A stretch of 64,000 nt of DNA from Pukyongiella litopenaei (GCF_003008555.2 NZ_CP027665.1:930001-994000), one strand, 5' to 3'; positions 11,539 through 21,034 are shown, numbered from the stretch's first letter. Numbers and translations: made by a program. The notes: generated by a model not told the origin, from the sequence alone.

Positions 11539-12447
11539 TCAGGCCGGCTCCAGGCTGGCCCTTGCCTGGTCGAGAAGCCGCGCGGCCTCGGAGCCCTGCA
11601 GCCTGGCGATGTCGTCCTGGTATTTCAGGATCGCGCCCAGCGTGTCGGCGATCACCTCGGGGCTGAGGTCGATGGCGTCGAGCGCCAGCAGGCATTTCGC
11701 CCAGTCGATGGTTTCGGCCACGCCGGGTTTCTTGAACAGGTCCTCGGTGCGCAATTGCTGCACGAAGGCGACCACCTCACGGCTGAGGGCCGCGGCGGCC
11801 TCGGGGGCGCGGGCGTGCAGGATCGCCATTTCGCGGTCGAAATCGGGGTAGTCGACCCAGTGATAGAGGCAGCGGCGCTTCAGCGCGTCATGCACCTCGC
11901 GGGTGCGGTTCGAGGTCACGATCACGACCGGCGGTTCCGGTGCGGCGATCGTGCCGAGTTCGGGGATGGTGACCTGGAAATCGGACAGCGCCTCGAGCAG
12001 GAATGCCTCGAACGGTTCGTCGGTGCGGTCCAGTTCGTCGATCAGCAGCACCGGCGCGCCGCGGTCGTCGGGGCGCATCGCCTGCAGCAGCGGGCGTTCG
12101 ATCAGGTAGTCGGGTCCGAACAATTCGCGCTGCAGCGCGTCGCGGTCGGCGCCGCCGCCGGCCTCGGCGGTGCGAATCGCCACCATCTGCGCCGGGAAGT
12201 TCCATTCGTAGACCGCCGAGGACGCGTCGAGCCCCTCGTAGCATTGCAGGCGGATCAGGCGGCGATTCAGCCCGGCGGCCAGCGCCTTGGCGATCTCGGT
12301 CTTGCCCACCCCGGCCTCGCCCTCGAGAAACAGCGGCCGGCCCAACGTCAGCGACAGGTAGACCACGGTGCCCAGCGCCCGGCCGCAGACATAGCCCTGC
12401 GCGCCCAGCATCTCCTGCACGGCGTCGATCGAGTTCGGTATCTGCAT
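11539..12447 (-). CDS. coxD: MoxR-family AAA ATPase (CoxD)
   Basis: 302-aa MoxR-type AAA+ ATPase acting as a chaperone for metal-site assembly together with the VWA protein CoxE. Walker A is GEAGVGKT (residues 43-50), Walker B is VLLIDELDRT near residue 135, and an Asn/Arg sensor region VTSNRTREVHDALKRRC follows. I start at ATG 12447 (MQIPNSID), which follows AAAGGGAGGCCAC; the open frame begins 10 codons earlier. It is the first gene of the leftward cox cluster, divergent from the GT2 gene. Confidence 0.9.
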   Translation of the reverse strand: MQIPNSIDAVQEMLGAQGYVCGRALGTVVYLSLTLGRPLFLEGEAGVGKTEIAKALAAGLNRRLIRLQCYEGLDASSAVYEWNFPAQMVAIRTAEAGGGADRDALQRELFGPDYLIERPLLQAMRPDDRGAPVLLIDELDRTDEPFEAFLLEALSDFQVTIPELGTIAAPEPPVVIVTSNRTREVHDALKRRCLYHWVDYPDFDREMAILHARAPEAAAALSREVVAFVQQLRTEDLFKKPGVAETIDWAKCLLALDAIDLSPEVIADTLGAILKYQDDIARLQGSEAARLLDQARASLEPA

Positions 12448-12619
12448 GTGGCCTCCCTTTCGGGCATAACAACTCATGCGACGGCCACGGCGTCAAGCGC
12501 GGCGGCGGCGTTGACGCTGCGCCGGCCCCCGTGGCATCAGGGTGGCCGGCAAGCCGGTGAAGGACGACATGCAGAGCACCATGCGCACCCGCGCGCGGGA
12601 TCTGGACGGATAGGGCGGG

Positions 12620-13666
12620 ATGCGCAGTCTCGCCGTGCTGACCGTCCGCAACGAGGCGGCGTTCCTGCTGGAATGGCTGGCCCATCACCGCGCCTGCGGG
12701 TTCACCGGGTTCCTGGTGTTTTCGAACGATTGCCAGGACGGCACCGACGCCATGCTGGACCGGTTGCAGGCGATGGGCTGGCTGACCCATTGCCGCAATG
12801 ACGGCCCCTATGACGAACGCGGCATCCAGTTCACCGCGCTGAATGGCGCCGCGCGGCTGGAGCCGGTGCGCAAGGCCGACTGGATCGCGGTGCTCGACAT
12901 CGACGAGTTCGTCAACATCCATGCCGGCGACCGAACCCTGCCCGCCCTGCTGGGCGCGCTACCCGGGGCGACCGCGATCACGCTGACCTGGCGGCTGTTC
13001 GGCAATGACGGGATCGCCGCCCATGAGGACATGCCGGTCACCGACAGGTTCACGGCCTGCGCGCCATCCGTGATCCACTGGCCCTGGCGCGCGGCGATGT
13101 TCAAGACGCTCTACCGCAACGACGGCACCTACCGGAAGCTCGGGGTGCACCGCCCCCGCAGCCCCGACCCCGACCGGGTGGCGCAGGCGCGCTGGTTCGA
13201 CGGCGCCGGGCGGCGGCTGGGCCCCGGTTTCGCAAGACAGCGGGTGTATTCCGATTATGGACAGGACAATTTCGCGCTGGTGCAGCTGAACCACTACCCG
13301 CTGGGCGCGATGGACAGCTATGTGCTCAAGGCCGATCGCGGGCGCGTCAACCGCGACGGCGCCCTGGGCATGGATTACTGGGTCGAGCGCAATTACTGCA
13401 GCGACACCGACACCTCGATTGCGGCGCTGCGGCCGCGGCGCGATGCGCTGCTCGCCGAACTGAGGGACGATCCGGTCCTGGGCGAGTTGCACCGGCAGGC
13501 GGTGGCGTGGCGGCAGGCCCGGTTCCGGAGGCTGATGGAGGACGAACCCAATCGCGCGCTTTATGCCCGGCTGCTGATGACGCCGCCCGCGCGGCCGCTG
13601 ACACCGGCGCAGGCGCGGCAGATGATCGACCATGCCCGGCGCGGGATGGCGAAGGCCGGCGGCTGA
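12620..13666 (+). CDS. glycosyltransferase family 2-like protein
   Basis: 348-aa cytoplasmic glycosyltransferase of the GT-A, family 2-like kind. The start (VLTVRNEAAFLLEWLAHH) and the metal/nucleotide-sugar motif DIDEF (residues 93-97) are typical, as is FSNDCQDGTD near residue 36. It is clearly paralogous to the C-terminal half of the fusion protein at 57792-59519 (FTNDCSDGTD, MDVDEFVNIRAGD). The acceptor is unknown; surface polysaccharide or glycan modification is likely. It is divergent from coxD with 172 bp between start codons, and pyrC follows 44 bp downstream. Confidence 0.85.
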   Translation: MRSLAVLTVRNEAAFLLEWLAHHRACGFTGFLVFSNDCQDGTDAMLDRLQAMGWLTHCRNDGPYDERGIQFTALNGAARLEPVRKADWIAVLDIDEFVNIHAGDRTLPALLGALPGATAITLTWRLFGNDGIAAHEDMPVTDRFTACAPSVIHWPWRAAMFKTLYRNDGTYRKLGVHRPRSPDPDRVAQARWFDGAGRRLGPGFARQRVYSDYGQDNFALVQLNHYPLGAMDSYVLKADRGRVNRDGALGMDYWVERNYCSDTDTSIAALRPRRDALLAELRDDPVLGELHRQAVAWRQARFRRLMEDEPNRALYARLLMTPPARPLTPAQARQMIDHARRGMAKAGG

Positions 13667-13710
13667 GCGCCCCTCTGGCCCGCCCCGCCCGCCTGTGCTA
13701 GCGGAGGCGC

Positions 13711-14751
13711 ATGAGTGACACGCTGACCATCCGCCGCCCCGACGACTGGCATCTGCACCTGCGCGACGGCGCCATGCTGCGGGCCGTCCTGCCGGAAACC
13801 GCCCGGCATTTCGCCCGCGCGATCATCATGCCCAACCTGGTGCCGCCGGTGGTGACCGGCGATCAGGCCGCCGCCTATCGCGACCGCATCCTTGCCGCGC
13901 TGCCCGACGGCATGGCGTTCGAGCCGCTGATGACGCTCTACCTGACCGAAGAGACCGACCCCGACGATGTGGCCGCGGCCCATGCCTCGGGGCTGGTGAA
14001 GGCGGTAAAGCTCTACCCGGCGGGCGCGACCACCAATTCGGCCAGCGGCGTGCGCGATTTCGACAAGGTGCGCGGCGTGCTCGACCGGATGGCCGCGATC
14101 GGCCTGCCGCTCTGCGTGCATGGCGAGGTCACCGACCCCGAGATCGACATCTTCGACCGCGAATCGGTGTTCATCGACCGCGTGCTGGACCCGGTCCGCC
14201 GCGCCACGCCGGGGCTGCGGGTGGTGATGGAACATATCACCACCGCCGGGGCCGCCGATTATGTGCGCGCCCATGACAGCGATCTGGGCGCCACCATCAC
14301 CACGCATCACCTGGTCATCAACCGCAACCACATCCTGGTTGGCGGAATCAAGCCGCATTACTACTGCCTGCCGGTGGCCAAGCGCGACGAACACCGCAAG
14401 GCGCTGGTCGCGGCGGCGGTATCGGGCGACGCCCGGTTCTTTCTCGGCACCGACAGCGCCCCGCATACGGATGCCAACAAGGAAACCGCCTGCGGCTGCG
14501 CCGGCTGTTTCACCGCACCCAACACGATGTCGGTGCTGGCCGAGCTGTTCGACCGCAACGGCGCGCTGGACCGGCTCGAAGGGTTCGCATCGCGCCACGG
14601 CCCGGCCTTCTATGGCCTGCCGGTGAACGAAAACACGTTGACCCTGCGCCGGGGCGATCCCGTCAGCTATCCTGCCGCGATCGACGCCGGCGACGGCCCG
14701 GTCACGGTGTTCGACCCCGGCTTTGCGCTGCACTGGCGGGTCGAGCCATGA
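13711..14751 (+). CDS. pyrC: dihydroorotase
   Basis: Class II dihydroorotase, 346 aa, which closes carbamoyl-aspartate to dihydroorotate in pyrimidine synthesis. Zinc ligands are seen as HLHLRDG (H14, H16). The lysine expected to be carboxylated is K100 in [11 protein letters not shown], and further metal His residues lie in CVHGE and EHITT. GGAGGCGC precedes the ATG. It is followed by pyrE, the enzyme two steps later in the pathway, 78 bp downstream, so an operon is likely. Confidence 0.95.
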   Translation: MSDTLTIRRPDDWHLHLRDGAMLRAVLPETARHFARAIIMPNLVPPVVTGDQAAAYRDRILAALPDGMAFEPLMTLYLTEETDPDDVAAAHASGLVKAVKLYPAGATTNSASGVRDFDKVRGVLDRMAAIGLPLCVHGEVTDPEIDIFDRESVFIDRVLDPVRRATPGLRVVMEHITTAGAADYVRAHDSDLGATITTHHLVINRNHILVGGIKPHYYCLPVAKRDEHRKALVAAAVSGDARFFLGTDSAPHTDANKETACGCAGCFTAPNTMSVLAELFDRNGALDRLEGFASRHGPAFYGLPVNENTLTLRRGDPVSYPAAIDAGDGPVTVFDPGFALHWRVEP

Positions 14752-14829
14752 TCCAACTGGCCCTTGCGGGCGTCATCTGGCAAGGACAGCCCGCGACGGC
14801 CTGACCGAGCCCCCGACCGGAGACCCGAC

Positions 14830-15525
14830 ATGATCCCCTCTTCCTACCCGTCCGCGCAGGACATGGCGCAGATCACCGCGCGGATGCTGCTGGAAATCGG
14901 CGCGGTGCATTTCAACGCGCGCGAGCCGTTCACGCTGGCCTCGGGCCTGCCCAGCCCGACCTATATCGACTGCCGCAAGCTGATCTCGTATCCGCGCATC
15001 CGGTCGACGTTGATGGATTTTCTCACCGTGACCGTGATGCGGAACGCGGGCTTCGAGGCGTTCGACAACATCGCCGGCGGCGAAACCGCGGGCATTCCCT
15101 TTGCCGCGCTGGTGGCCGAACGCATGGGCCTGCCGATGACCTATGTGCGCAAGAAACCCAAGGGCTACGGCCGAAACGCCCGGATCGAGGGCGTGATGAC
15201 CGAAGGCCAGCGGGCGCTGCTGGTCGAGGACCTGACCACCGATGGCGGATCGAAGCTGTCCTTTGTCGATGCGATTCGCGACACCGGGGCCAGCTGCGCC
15301 CATACCGCCGTGATCTTCTATTACGGGATCTTCCCGGAAACCGAAAAAACGCTGGGCGATCACGGGGTCACGCTGCATCACCTGTGCACCTGGCATGACG
15401 TGCTGGCCGAAGCGCGGAGGATGGACGCTTTCGACGCCGAAACGCTGGCCGAGGTCGAGGCGTTCCTGAATGCCCCCCGCGCCTGGCAGGACGCCCGGCA
15501 GGGCGGCCAAGCCCCTACAACATAA
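14830..15525 (+). CDS. pyrE: orotate phosphoribosyltransferase
   Basis: 231-aa phosphoribosyltransferase making orotidine 5'-phosphate from orotate and PRPP. The PRPP-binding loop is [13 protein letters not shown], near residues 129-141, and [17 protein letters not shown] marks the N-terminal substrate region. I start at ATG 14830, after CCGGAGACCCGAC; the frame is open 22 codons further into an arginine-rich stretch that does not resemble the family. It follows pyrC and precedes dnaB on the same strand. Confidence 0.94.
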   Translation: MIPSSYPSAQDMAQITARMLLEIGAVHFNAREPFTLASGLPSPTYIDCRKLISYPRIRSTLMDFLTVTVMRNAGFEAFDNIAGGETAGIPFAALVAERMGLPMTYVRKKPKGYGRNARIEGVMTEGQRALLVEDLTTDGGSKLSFVDAIRDTGASCAHTAVIFYYGIFPETEKTLGDHGVTLHHLCTWHDVLAEARRMDAFDAETLAEVEAFLNAPRAWQDARQGGQAPTT

Positions 15526-15569
15526 AGACAATCCCAGGCAGCGAGCCACAATACCTTGCGGCTCGCCAC

Positions 15570-15599
15570 TTGTTCACACGTTATCCACATCGTTATACC
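15570..15599 (+). promoter_or_regulatory. putative dnaB promoter with a DnaA box in the spacer
   Basis: A perfect consensus DnaA box TTATCCACA occupies 15581-15589. It lies inside the 18-bp spacer between a weak -35-like TTGTTC (15570-15575) and a -10-like TATACC (15594-15599), about 80 bp upstream of the dnaB start. DnaA binding here would cover the core promoter. The box is seen directly; the promoter assignment is inference. Confidence 0.5.
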
Positions 15600-15679
15600 A
15601 TTTGCCCGGGGCCGCGCCTTGGGGTATCAGGTTGGCCTCAGAAGCAAGACCACGAACAGACGTGGCGGGGGCAGGACGC

Positions 15680-17173
15680 ATGAATGAAATCGCAGGGCTA
15701 AAGACGCAGGGCGCGGAACCGCAGGGCGGCGATACGATGCCGCATTCGGTCGAGGCAGAACAACAGCTGCTCGGCGCGCTTCTGACCAACAACGACGTGT
15801 TCGACCGGGTCGCCGACGTGATCGGCCCGCAACATTTCTATGACCCGGTTCACGCCCGCATCTTCGAGATCGCCAGCGCCCGCATCGCCCGCAACCAGCT
15901 GGCCTCGCCAGTGACGCTCAAGGCGTTCATGGAGGATGACGAGGGGCTCAAGGCGCTGGGGGGACCGTCCTATCTCGCCCGGCTGGCGGGTGCCGCGATT
16001 TCGGCCTTTGCCGCGCGCGACTATGCGCAGATGATCTATGATCACGCGATCCGGCGCGAACTGATCGGTCTCGGCCGCGACATCTCGGAGAAAGCCGCGC
16101 GGGTCGCCGTGACCAGCGAACCGCGCGACCAGATCATCGAGGCCGAACAGCAGCTTTACAAGCTGTCGGAACAGGGCAAGACCGAAAGCGGGTTCCAGAG
16201 CTTCCTCAAGGCCGTCACCGACGCGGTGAACGTAGCCAATGCCGCCTATCAGCGCGATGGCGGGCTGGCCGGCCTGTCCACCGGGCTGACCGACATGGAC
16301 AAGAAACTGGGCGGGCTGCACCGGTCCGATCTGCTGATCCTCGCCGGGCGCCCGTCGATGGGCAAGACCTCGCTGGCCACCAACATCGCCTTCAACATCG
16401 CCAAGGCCTATCGTCGCGGCAAGCTGACGGACGGCTCCGAGGGCGCCGTGGACGGCGGCGTCGTGGGATTCTATTCGCTGGAAATGAGCGCCGAGCAGCT
16501 CGCCGCGCGGATCCTGTCGGAAGCCGCCGAGGTGCCCTCGGAACAGATCCGCAAGGGCGACATGACCGAGACCGAATTCCGCCGCTTCGTCGATGCGGCC
16601 AAGGCGCTCGAGGCCTGCCCGCTCTATATCGACGACACGCCCGCGCTGCCGATCAGCCAGCTGGCCGCGCGCGCCCGGCGGCTGAAACGCACCCACGGGC
16701 TGGATTGCCTGATCATCGACTACCTGCAACTGGTGCGCCCCGCCACCGCCAAGGACAGCCGGGTGAACGAGGTGTCGGAGATCACGCAGGGCCTCAAGGC
16801 CATCGCCAAGGAGCTCGACATTCCCGTGATCGCGCTGTCGCAGCTGTCGCGCCAGGTCGAATCCCGCGAGGACAAGCGCCCGCAGCTGTCGGACCTGCGC
16901 GAATCCGGGTCGATCGAACAGGATGCCGACGTGGTGATGTTCGTGTTCCGCGAGGAATACTATGTCGAACGCGAAAAGCCCTCGGACGACAAGCTCGAGG
17001 AGATCGCCGCCTGGCAGCAGCGCATGGAAGCCCTGCACGGCAAGGCCGAGGTGATCATCGGCAAGCAGCGGCACGGCCCCATCGGCTCGGTCGAGCTGTC
17101 CTTTGAGGGCCGGTTCACCCGGTTCGGCAACCTGGTGAAGCCCTGGCAGCAATCGGGGGACGCCGAATTCTGA
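15680..17173 (+). CDS. dnaB: replicative DNA helicase
   Basis: 497-aa hexameric helicase that unwinds DNA at the replication fork. The N-terminal DnaB domain starts with PHSVEAEQQLLGALL. The RecA-like ATPase core has Walker A GRPSMGKTS near residues 223-231, Walker B CLIIDYLQLV and the conserved arginine-rich end QRHGPIGSVELSFEGRFTRF. No intein is present. The start at ATG 15680 follows GGGGGCAGGACGC; the frame is open 70 codons further upstream, but that overlaps pyrE and the DnaA box. A phased repeat and a hairpin separate it from alr. Confidence 0.95.
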   Translation: MNEIAGLKTQGAEPQGGDTMPHSVEAEQQLLGALLTNNDVFDRVADVIGPQHFYDPVHARIFEIASARIARNQLASPVTLKAFMEDDEGLKALGGPSYLARLAGAAISAFAARDYAQMIYDHAIRRELIGLGRDISEKAARVAVTSEPRDQIIEAEQQLYKLSEQGKTESGFQSFLKAVTDAVNVANAAYQRDGGLAGLSTGLTDMDKKLGGLHRSDLLILAGRPSMGKTSLATNIAFNIAKAYRRGKLTDGSEGAVDGGVVGFYSLEMSAEQLAARILSEAAEVPSEQIRKGDMTETEFRRFVDAAKALEACPLYIDDTPALPISQLAARARRLKRTHGLDCLIIDYLQLVRPATAKDSRVNEVSEITQGLKAIAKELDIPVIALSQLSRQVESREDKRPQLSDLRESGSIEQDADVVMFVFREEYYVEREKPSDDKLEEIAAWQQRMEALHGKAEVIIGKQRHGPIGSVELSFEGRFTRFGNLVKPWQQSGDAEF

Positions 17174-17190
17174 CCGGCCACGCCGCGCCG

Positions 17191-17249
17191 ATTGCCCCCG
17201 TTTGCCCGCCATTGCCGCCCTTTGCCACCGTTTGCCGCCCCGTTTGCCC
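17191..17249. repeat. 10-bp-period tandem repeat (WTTGCCnCCn)
   Basis: Five consecutive 10-bp units (ATTGCCCCCG, TTTGCCCGCC, ATTGCCGCCC, TTTGCCACCG, TTTGCCGCCC) run from 17191 to 17240. A sixth CGTTTGCCC is offset by 2 bp. The TTGCC core recurs once per helical turn. It lies between the dnaB stop and the alr start. Confidence 0.8.
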
Positions 17250-17254
17250 TTGAC

Positions 17255-17268
17255 GCCCCGCGCGGGGC
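17255..17268. terminator. GC palindrome between dnaB and alr
   Basis: A perfect 14-bp palindrome, GCCCCGCGCGGGGC, sits 15 bp upstream of the alr start codon. It could fold in the alr leader or end the dnaB message, but no T-run follows, so classic Rho-independent termination is not supported. Confidence 0.3.
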
Positions 17269-17283
17269 TGGCATGAACGGCCC

Positions 17284-18318
17284 ATGACCCGCGCCGTCCT
17301 GACCATCGACCTTGCCGCCCTCGTCGCCAACTGGCGCGCCCTTGATGCCATGACCGCCGGCGAAACCGGCGCCGTGGTCAAGGCGGATGCCTATGGGCTG
17401 GGCGTCGACCGGGTTGCCCCGGCGCTGGCGGCGGCGGGCGCCCGGCAGTTCTTTGTCGCGCTGGCCGACGAAGGCGCGGCGGTGCGGCGCGCCCTCGGCC
17501 CCGGCCCGCGCATTTCGGTGTTTTCGGGACATATGGCCGGCGATGCGGCAACGCTGCGCGACCATGACCTGGTGCCGGTGCTGAATTCGCCCGAACAGAT
17601 GCGCCGCCACGCCGAGGCGCTGCCCGGTCATGCCTTTGGCATCCAGCTCGACACCGGCATGAACCGGCTGGGGCTGGAACCCGTCGACTGGGCCGCCCTG
17701 CGGGTCGAGGCGCTGGCCCGGAGCCCGACGCTGGTGATGTCGCACCTGGCCTGCGCCGACGAACCGGACCACCCGATGAATGCCCGGCAACTGGCCGCGT
17801 TCCGGGCGATGACCGACGGCACCGGCCTGCCGCGTGCGCTATCGGCCACCGGGGGCATCCTGCTGGGGCGCGACTATCATTTCGACCTCTGCCGGCCGGG
17901 TGTCGGGCTTTATGGCGGGATGCCCTTTGCTGATGCCGCGCCCGTGGTCGGGCTGACCCTGCCGGTGGTCCAGACCCGCGATGTCGCCATCGGCGAAACC
18001 GTCGGCTATTCGAACAGCTGGACGGCGGCGCGGCCGTCGCGCATCGCCACGGTGGCGGCGGGCTATGCCGACGGGCTGATCCGGGCGATGGGCGCATCCG
18101 CGCGCCTGTTCGCCGGGGCCACGCCCTGCCCGGTTGTCGGACGGGTTTCGATGGACCTGATCACGGTCGACGTGACTGACCTGGCGGAAGACCCCGAAAC
18201 GCTGACGATCCTCGGTGCGCAGCAGGGCGTCGATGTTCTGGCCAGCGCCGCGGGCACCATCGGATACGAGATCCTGACCGCGCTGGGGCGGCGCTATGAA
18301 AGGCGCTACACGGCATGA
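17284..18318 (+). CDS. alr: alanine racemase
   Basis: 344-aa PLP enzyme converting L- to D-alanine for peptidoglycan. The PLP-binding lysine is K33 in [10 protein letters not shown], and the second catalytic residue is the Tyr in ETVGYSNSW near residue 242. Length is slightly short but complete. An earlier ATG (17273) is out of frame. The stop overlaps the start of the MlaE-like permease by 4 bp. Confidence 0.94.
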   Translation: MTRAVLTIDLAALVANWRALDAMTAGETGAVVKADAYGLGVDRVAPALAAAGARQFFVALADEGAAVRRALGPGPRISVFSGHMAGDAATLRDHDLVPVLNSPEQMRRHAEALPGHAFGIQLDTGMNRLGLEPVDWAALRVEALARSPTLVMSHLACADEPDHPMNARQLAAFRAMTDGTGLPRALSATGGILLGRDYHFDLCRPGVGLYGGMPFADAAPVVGLTLPVVQTRDVAIGETVGYSNSWTAARPSRIATVAAGYADGLIRAMGASARLFAGATPCPVVGRVSMDLITVDVTDLAEDPETLTILGAQQGVDVLASAAGTIGYEILTALGRRYERRYTA

Positions 18319-19097
18319 GGCTGCTATCCCCTCTCGGCCATCTCGGCCGCTCGGTGCTGATGTTTCTGGCCGCGGTGGGGCGGGTGGCCCTGTTCGCAGC
18401 GGATGCGATCACCCATGTCCTGCGGCCGCCCTGGTATCCGCGCGAATTGCTGCTGTCGCTGATGAATATCGGCTGGCTGTCGCTGCCGGTGGTGGGGCTG
18501 ACCGCGATCTTTACCGGCGGCGCGCTGGCGCTGCAGATCTATGCCGGCGGCGCGCGGTTCAACGCCGAGGCGGTGGTGCCGCAGATCGTCGCCATCGGCA
18601 TGGTCCGCGAACTGGGCCCGGTGCTGGTCGGGCTGATGATCGCCGCCCGCGTCACCTCGTCCATCGCGGCGGAAATCGCGACCATGAAGGTGACGGAACA
18701 GATCGACGCGCTGGTGACGCTCTCGACCCACCCGATGAAATACCTGGTGGTGCCACGGGTGGTCGCGGCCCTGATCACCGTGCCGCTGCTGGTGGCGCTG
18801 GGCGACGTGATCGGGATCGCGGGCGGCTATACGGTGGCGGTGCAGAACCTGGGCTTCAACCCCGCGGCGTATTTGCAGAACACGGTGGATTTCCTCGAAA
18901 TGCGCGACATCGTGTCGAGCCTCGTCAAGGGCGCGGTCTTTGGCCTGATCGCGGCGGTGATGGGCTGTTTCTACGGCATGAATTCGGGCCGGGGCGCCCA
19001 GGGCGTCGGTCGTGCCACCAAGACCAGCGTCGAGGCCGCCGCGGTCCTGATCCTGGCCGCCAACTTCCTGCTCACGGGGGTGTTCTTCTCGCTATGA
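18315..19097 (+). CDS. MlaE-family ABC transporter permease
   Basis: 260-aa inner-membrane permease of the MlaE/YrbE family, which moves phospholipids between the membranes in Gram-negative bacteria. Hydrophobic helices and the conserved loop [18 protein letters not shown] (about residues 96-113) are visible. It overlaps alr upstream and the ATPase gene downstream, each by 4 bp. No MlaD substrate-binding gene follows in this window, so a partner must be encoded elsewhere if the system is complete. Confidence 0.88.
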   Translation: MRLLSPLGHLGRSVLMFLAAVGRVALFAADAITHVLRPPWYPRELLLSLMNIGWLSLPVVGLTAIFTGGALALQIYAGGARFNAEAVVPQIVAIGMVRELGPVLVGLMIAARVTSSIAAEIATMKVTEQIDALVTLSTHPMKYLVVPRVVAALITVPLLVALGDVIGIAGGYTVAVQNLGFNPAAYLQNTVDFLEMRDIVSSLVKGAVFGLIAAVMGCFYGMNSGRGAQGVGRATKTSVEAAAVLILAANFLLTGVFFSL

Positions 19098-19840
19098 TCC
19101 GGATGGAGAACGTCGCCAAGTCCTTCGGGGACAACCAGGTGCTGCGCGGGATGAACCTGCACATCCCTAAGGGCACGTCGATGGTCATCATCGGCGGGTC
19201 CGGGACCGGCAAATCGGTGGCGCTGAAATGTATCCTGGGCCTGATCGAACCCGACGCGGGCCGCATCCTCGTCGATGGTCGCCCGGCCGATGCGGGCGAC
19301 CGCGACCGGTTCCTGGCCCGGTTCGGGATGCTGTTCCAGGGCGGCGCGCTGTTCGATTCGCTGCCGGTGTGGCAGAACGTGGCGTTCCGGCTGCTGCGCG
19401 GGTCGCTGAAACGCCCGGCCCACGAGGCCCGCGAGATCGCGATCGAGAAACTGCGCCGTGTCGGCCTGCGGGCCAAGGTGGCCGACCTGTTCCCCGCCGA
19501 ACTGTCCGGCGGGATGCAGAAACGCGTGGGCCTGGCCCGCGCCATCGCAGCCGAACCCGAGATCATCTTCTTCGACGAACCGACCACCGGGCTCGATCCG
19601 ATCATGTCCGGTGTCATCAACGAACTGATCCGCGAAATCGTCACCGAAATGGGCGCCACCGCGATGACCATCACCCACGACATGTCCTCGGTCCGCGCGA
19701 TCGCCGACAATGTCGCGATGCTGCATGACGGGGTGATCCAGTGGACCGGGCCGGTCTCCGAGATGGACAACTCGGGCGATCCCTATCTCGACCAGTTCAT
19801 CCACGGCCGCGCCGAAGGTCCGATCGAAGCGGTGCGCTGA
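19094..19840 (+). CDS. MlaF-type ABC transporter ATP-binding protein
   Basis: 248-aa ATPase that pairs with the MlaE-like permease just upstream. Walker A is GGSGTGKS (residues 34-41), the signature is LSGGMQKR near residue 137, and Walker B is FFDEPTTGLDP. The start at 19094 is set by the ATGA overlap with the permease stop. An alternative Met lies three codons downstream. The gene ends 8 bp from the convergent thioesterase stop. Confidence 0.9.
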   Translation: MIRMENVAKSFGDNQVLRGMNLHIPKGTSMVIIGGSGTGKSVALKCILGLIEPDAGRILVDGRPADAGDRDRFLARFGMLFQGGALFDSLPVWQNVAFRLLRGSLKRPAHEAREIAIEKLRRVGLRAKVADLFPAELSGGMQKRVGLARAIAAEPEIIFFDEPTTGLDPIMSGVINELIREIVTEMGATAMTITHDMSSVRAIADNVAMLHDGVIQWTGPVSEMDNSGDPYLDQFIHGRAEGPIEAVR

Positions 19841-19848
19841 GGCGGCCG

Positions 19849-20268
19849 TCAGCCGGCCGCCAGATAGGCCAGTGCCTTTTCACGAACATCGTCGGGCACG
19901 GTTTCAGCCCTACGGCTCTCGAGATTCAGCAATACGCATTTGAATACCGTCTCAAAGGCCACCTTGCGATCCGCGGCGCGGATCAGCCGGTGCCGAAACG
20001 TCATCGACTTGCCTCCGATCTCGAGGATTTCGGTTTCCATGGAAATCGCATCGCCCGCTGTCAGTTCGGCGAGGAAATCGCTCTCGGCGCGGACCACGGC
20101 AAAGGACAGGCGGCGCCCCGACCTCATATCGTCGGCCGTCAGGCCGAGTTCGCCTTGAACCGCGAAGACCGCGTCGGAACACGCGAAAAAATAGCGCGAG
20201 ACATTCATATGCCCCAGAAAGTCGCAGCTCGACGGATCGACCACCGAGCGGAATGATAGAAACCCCAT
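19849..20268 (-). CDS. acyl-CoA thioesterase, 4-hydroxybenzoyl-CoA thioesterase family
   Basis: 139-aa hot-dog-fold thioesterase. The N-terminal active-site stretch CDFLGHMNVSRYF (residues 15-27) matches the D-x-x-G-H-M-N pattern of the 4HBT/YbgC family, with the Asp at residue 16 as likely catalytic base. I start at ATG 20268 because GGGGGAG precedes it; an ATG six codons upstream overlaps that site. The acyl substrate is unknown. It is convergent with the MlaF-type gene. Confidence 0.78.
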   Translation of the reverse strand: MGFLSFRSVVDPSSCDFLGHMNVSRYFFACSDAVFAVQGELGLTADDMRSGRRLSFAVVRAESDFLAELTAGDAISMETEILEIGGKSMTFRHRLIRAADRKVAFETVFKCVLLNLESRRAETVPDDVREKALAYLAAG

Positions 20269-20353
20269 TGTCTTCTCCCCCATCAAAGGCTTTACCGGGC
20301 CGTATCATGAAACCGGTTGTGCACTCACCGACCCGCGCGGGACCCAGGCCCGC

Positions 20354-20785
20354 ATGATCCTGCGTCTCGTCAATCTCTCGCTGCTCGTCCTGTTCCCGGT
20401 CGCATGGACGGCGCCGCTGCTGCGGGCCGGGTTGCTGCCGTTCTTTGGCGGCAGCGAGATCACCGTTCTGAGCGGGCTGGCCGAGCTCTGGCAGGTCGAT
20501 CCGGCGCTCGCGGCACTGGTCGCGCTGTTCGCGCTCTTTGCCCCCTATGCCAAGACCCTGTCGCTGATGGGGGTGCAGTTCGGATGGCTCACCGCCCGCG
20601 CGATGCCGGTGGTGAAGGTCATGGGCCGGCTGGCGATGGCCGACATCTTTCTGATCGCGCTCTACATCCTCGCCGCCAAGGGCGTGGGCGTCGGCTATGT
20701 GGAAACCGCCTGGGGGCTGTGGCTGTTCACCGGCTGCGTGCTGACCTCGCTGGCGGTCACCTACCTGACCCCGCTGCGGAACTGA
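20354..20785 (+). CDS. PqiA-like membrane protein (paraquat-inducible protein A family)
   Basis: 143-aa inner-membrane protein with about four hydrophobic helices. The pattern LFALFAPYAKTLSLMG and the closing WLFTGCVLTSL resemble a single PqiA domain; full PqiA proteins have two. The family is linked to MCE-type lipid transport, and the MlaE/MlaF-like pair sits 0.5 kb away, though no MCE gene is nearby. Divergent from the thioesterase gene. Assignment is moderate. Confidence 0.65.
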   Translation: MILRLVNLSLLVLFPVAWTAPLLRAGLLPFFGGSEITVLSGLAELWQVDPALAALVALFALFAPYAKTLSLMGVQFGWLTARAMPVVKVMGRLAMADIFLIALYILAAKGVGVGYVETAWGLWLFTGCVLTSLAVTYLTPLRN

Positions 20786-20800
20786 GAGCCCCTCACCGGA

Positions 20801-21034
20801 TCAGTCCGCACAGACCGACGATCCGATCATCAGCAACAGACGCAGAACCTTGGCCAGCGTTCCGCCCCAGACCGGGATCGCCTCGACCACGGGCAGGATC
20901 TTCTGCACCCAGGGCTTGATCTTGTTGAACTGTTCGCACAGCTCGGCCTTGCTGGGCAGCGCCTCGGATTCCAGCCCGGTCAGTTCCCTGTCGATCTCGG
21001 TGATGGCGTCCATGAATTCCGCGTCGGTTGTCAT
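20801..21034 (-). CDS. small hypothetical protein
   Basis: 77-aa protein of unknown function. It has an acidic N-terminal helix-like part (DAEFMDAITEIDRELTG), two Cys and a hydrophobic C-terminal segment (LAKVLRLLLMIGSSV). GCAGGAGACAGAT precedes ATG 21034, a good ribosome site. The frame is open 43 codons further upstream but without one. It is convergent with the PqiA-like gene. I recognise no family. Confidence 0.6.
   Translation of the reverse strand: MTTDAEFMDAITEIDRELTGLESEALPSKAELCEQFNKIKPWVQKILPVVEAIPVWGGTLAKVLRLLLMIGSSVCAD

Noticed and set aside
12542..12613. A 23-aa frame (GTG start) ending in RTRARDLDG just before the GT2 gene
   Set aside because: It looks like a gene tail but is too short, and no ribosome site or family supports it. 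It may be a relic.
9943..12801. A 952-codon plus-strand open frame across coxE and coxD
   Set aside because: It lies antisense to two genes with clear VWA and MoxR motifs. Its translation is low-complexity Arg/Gln/His and explains nothing.
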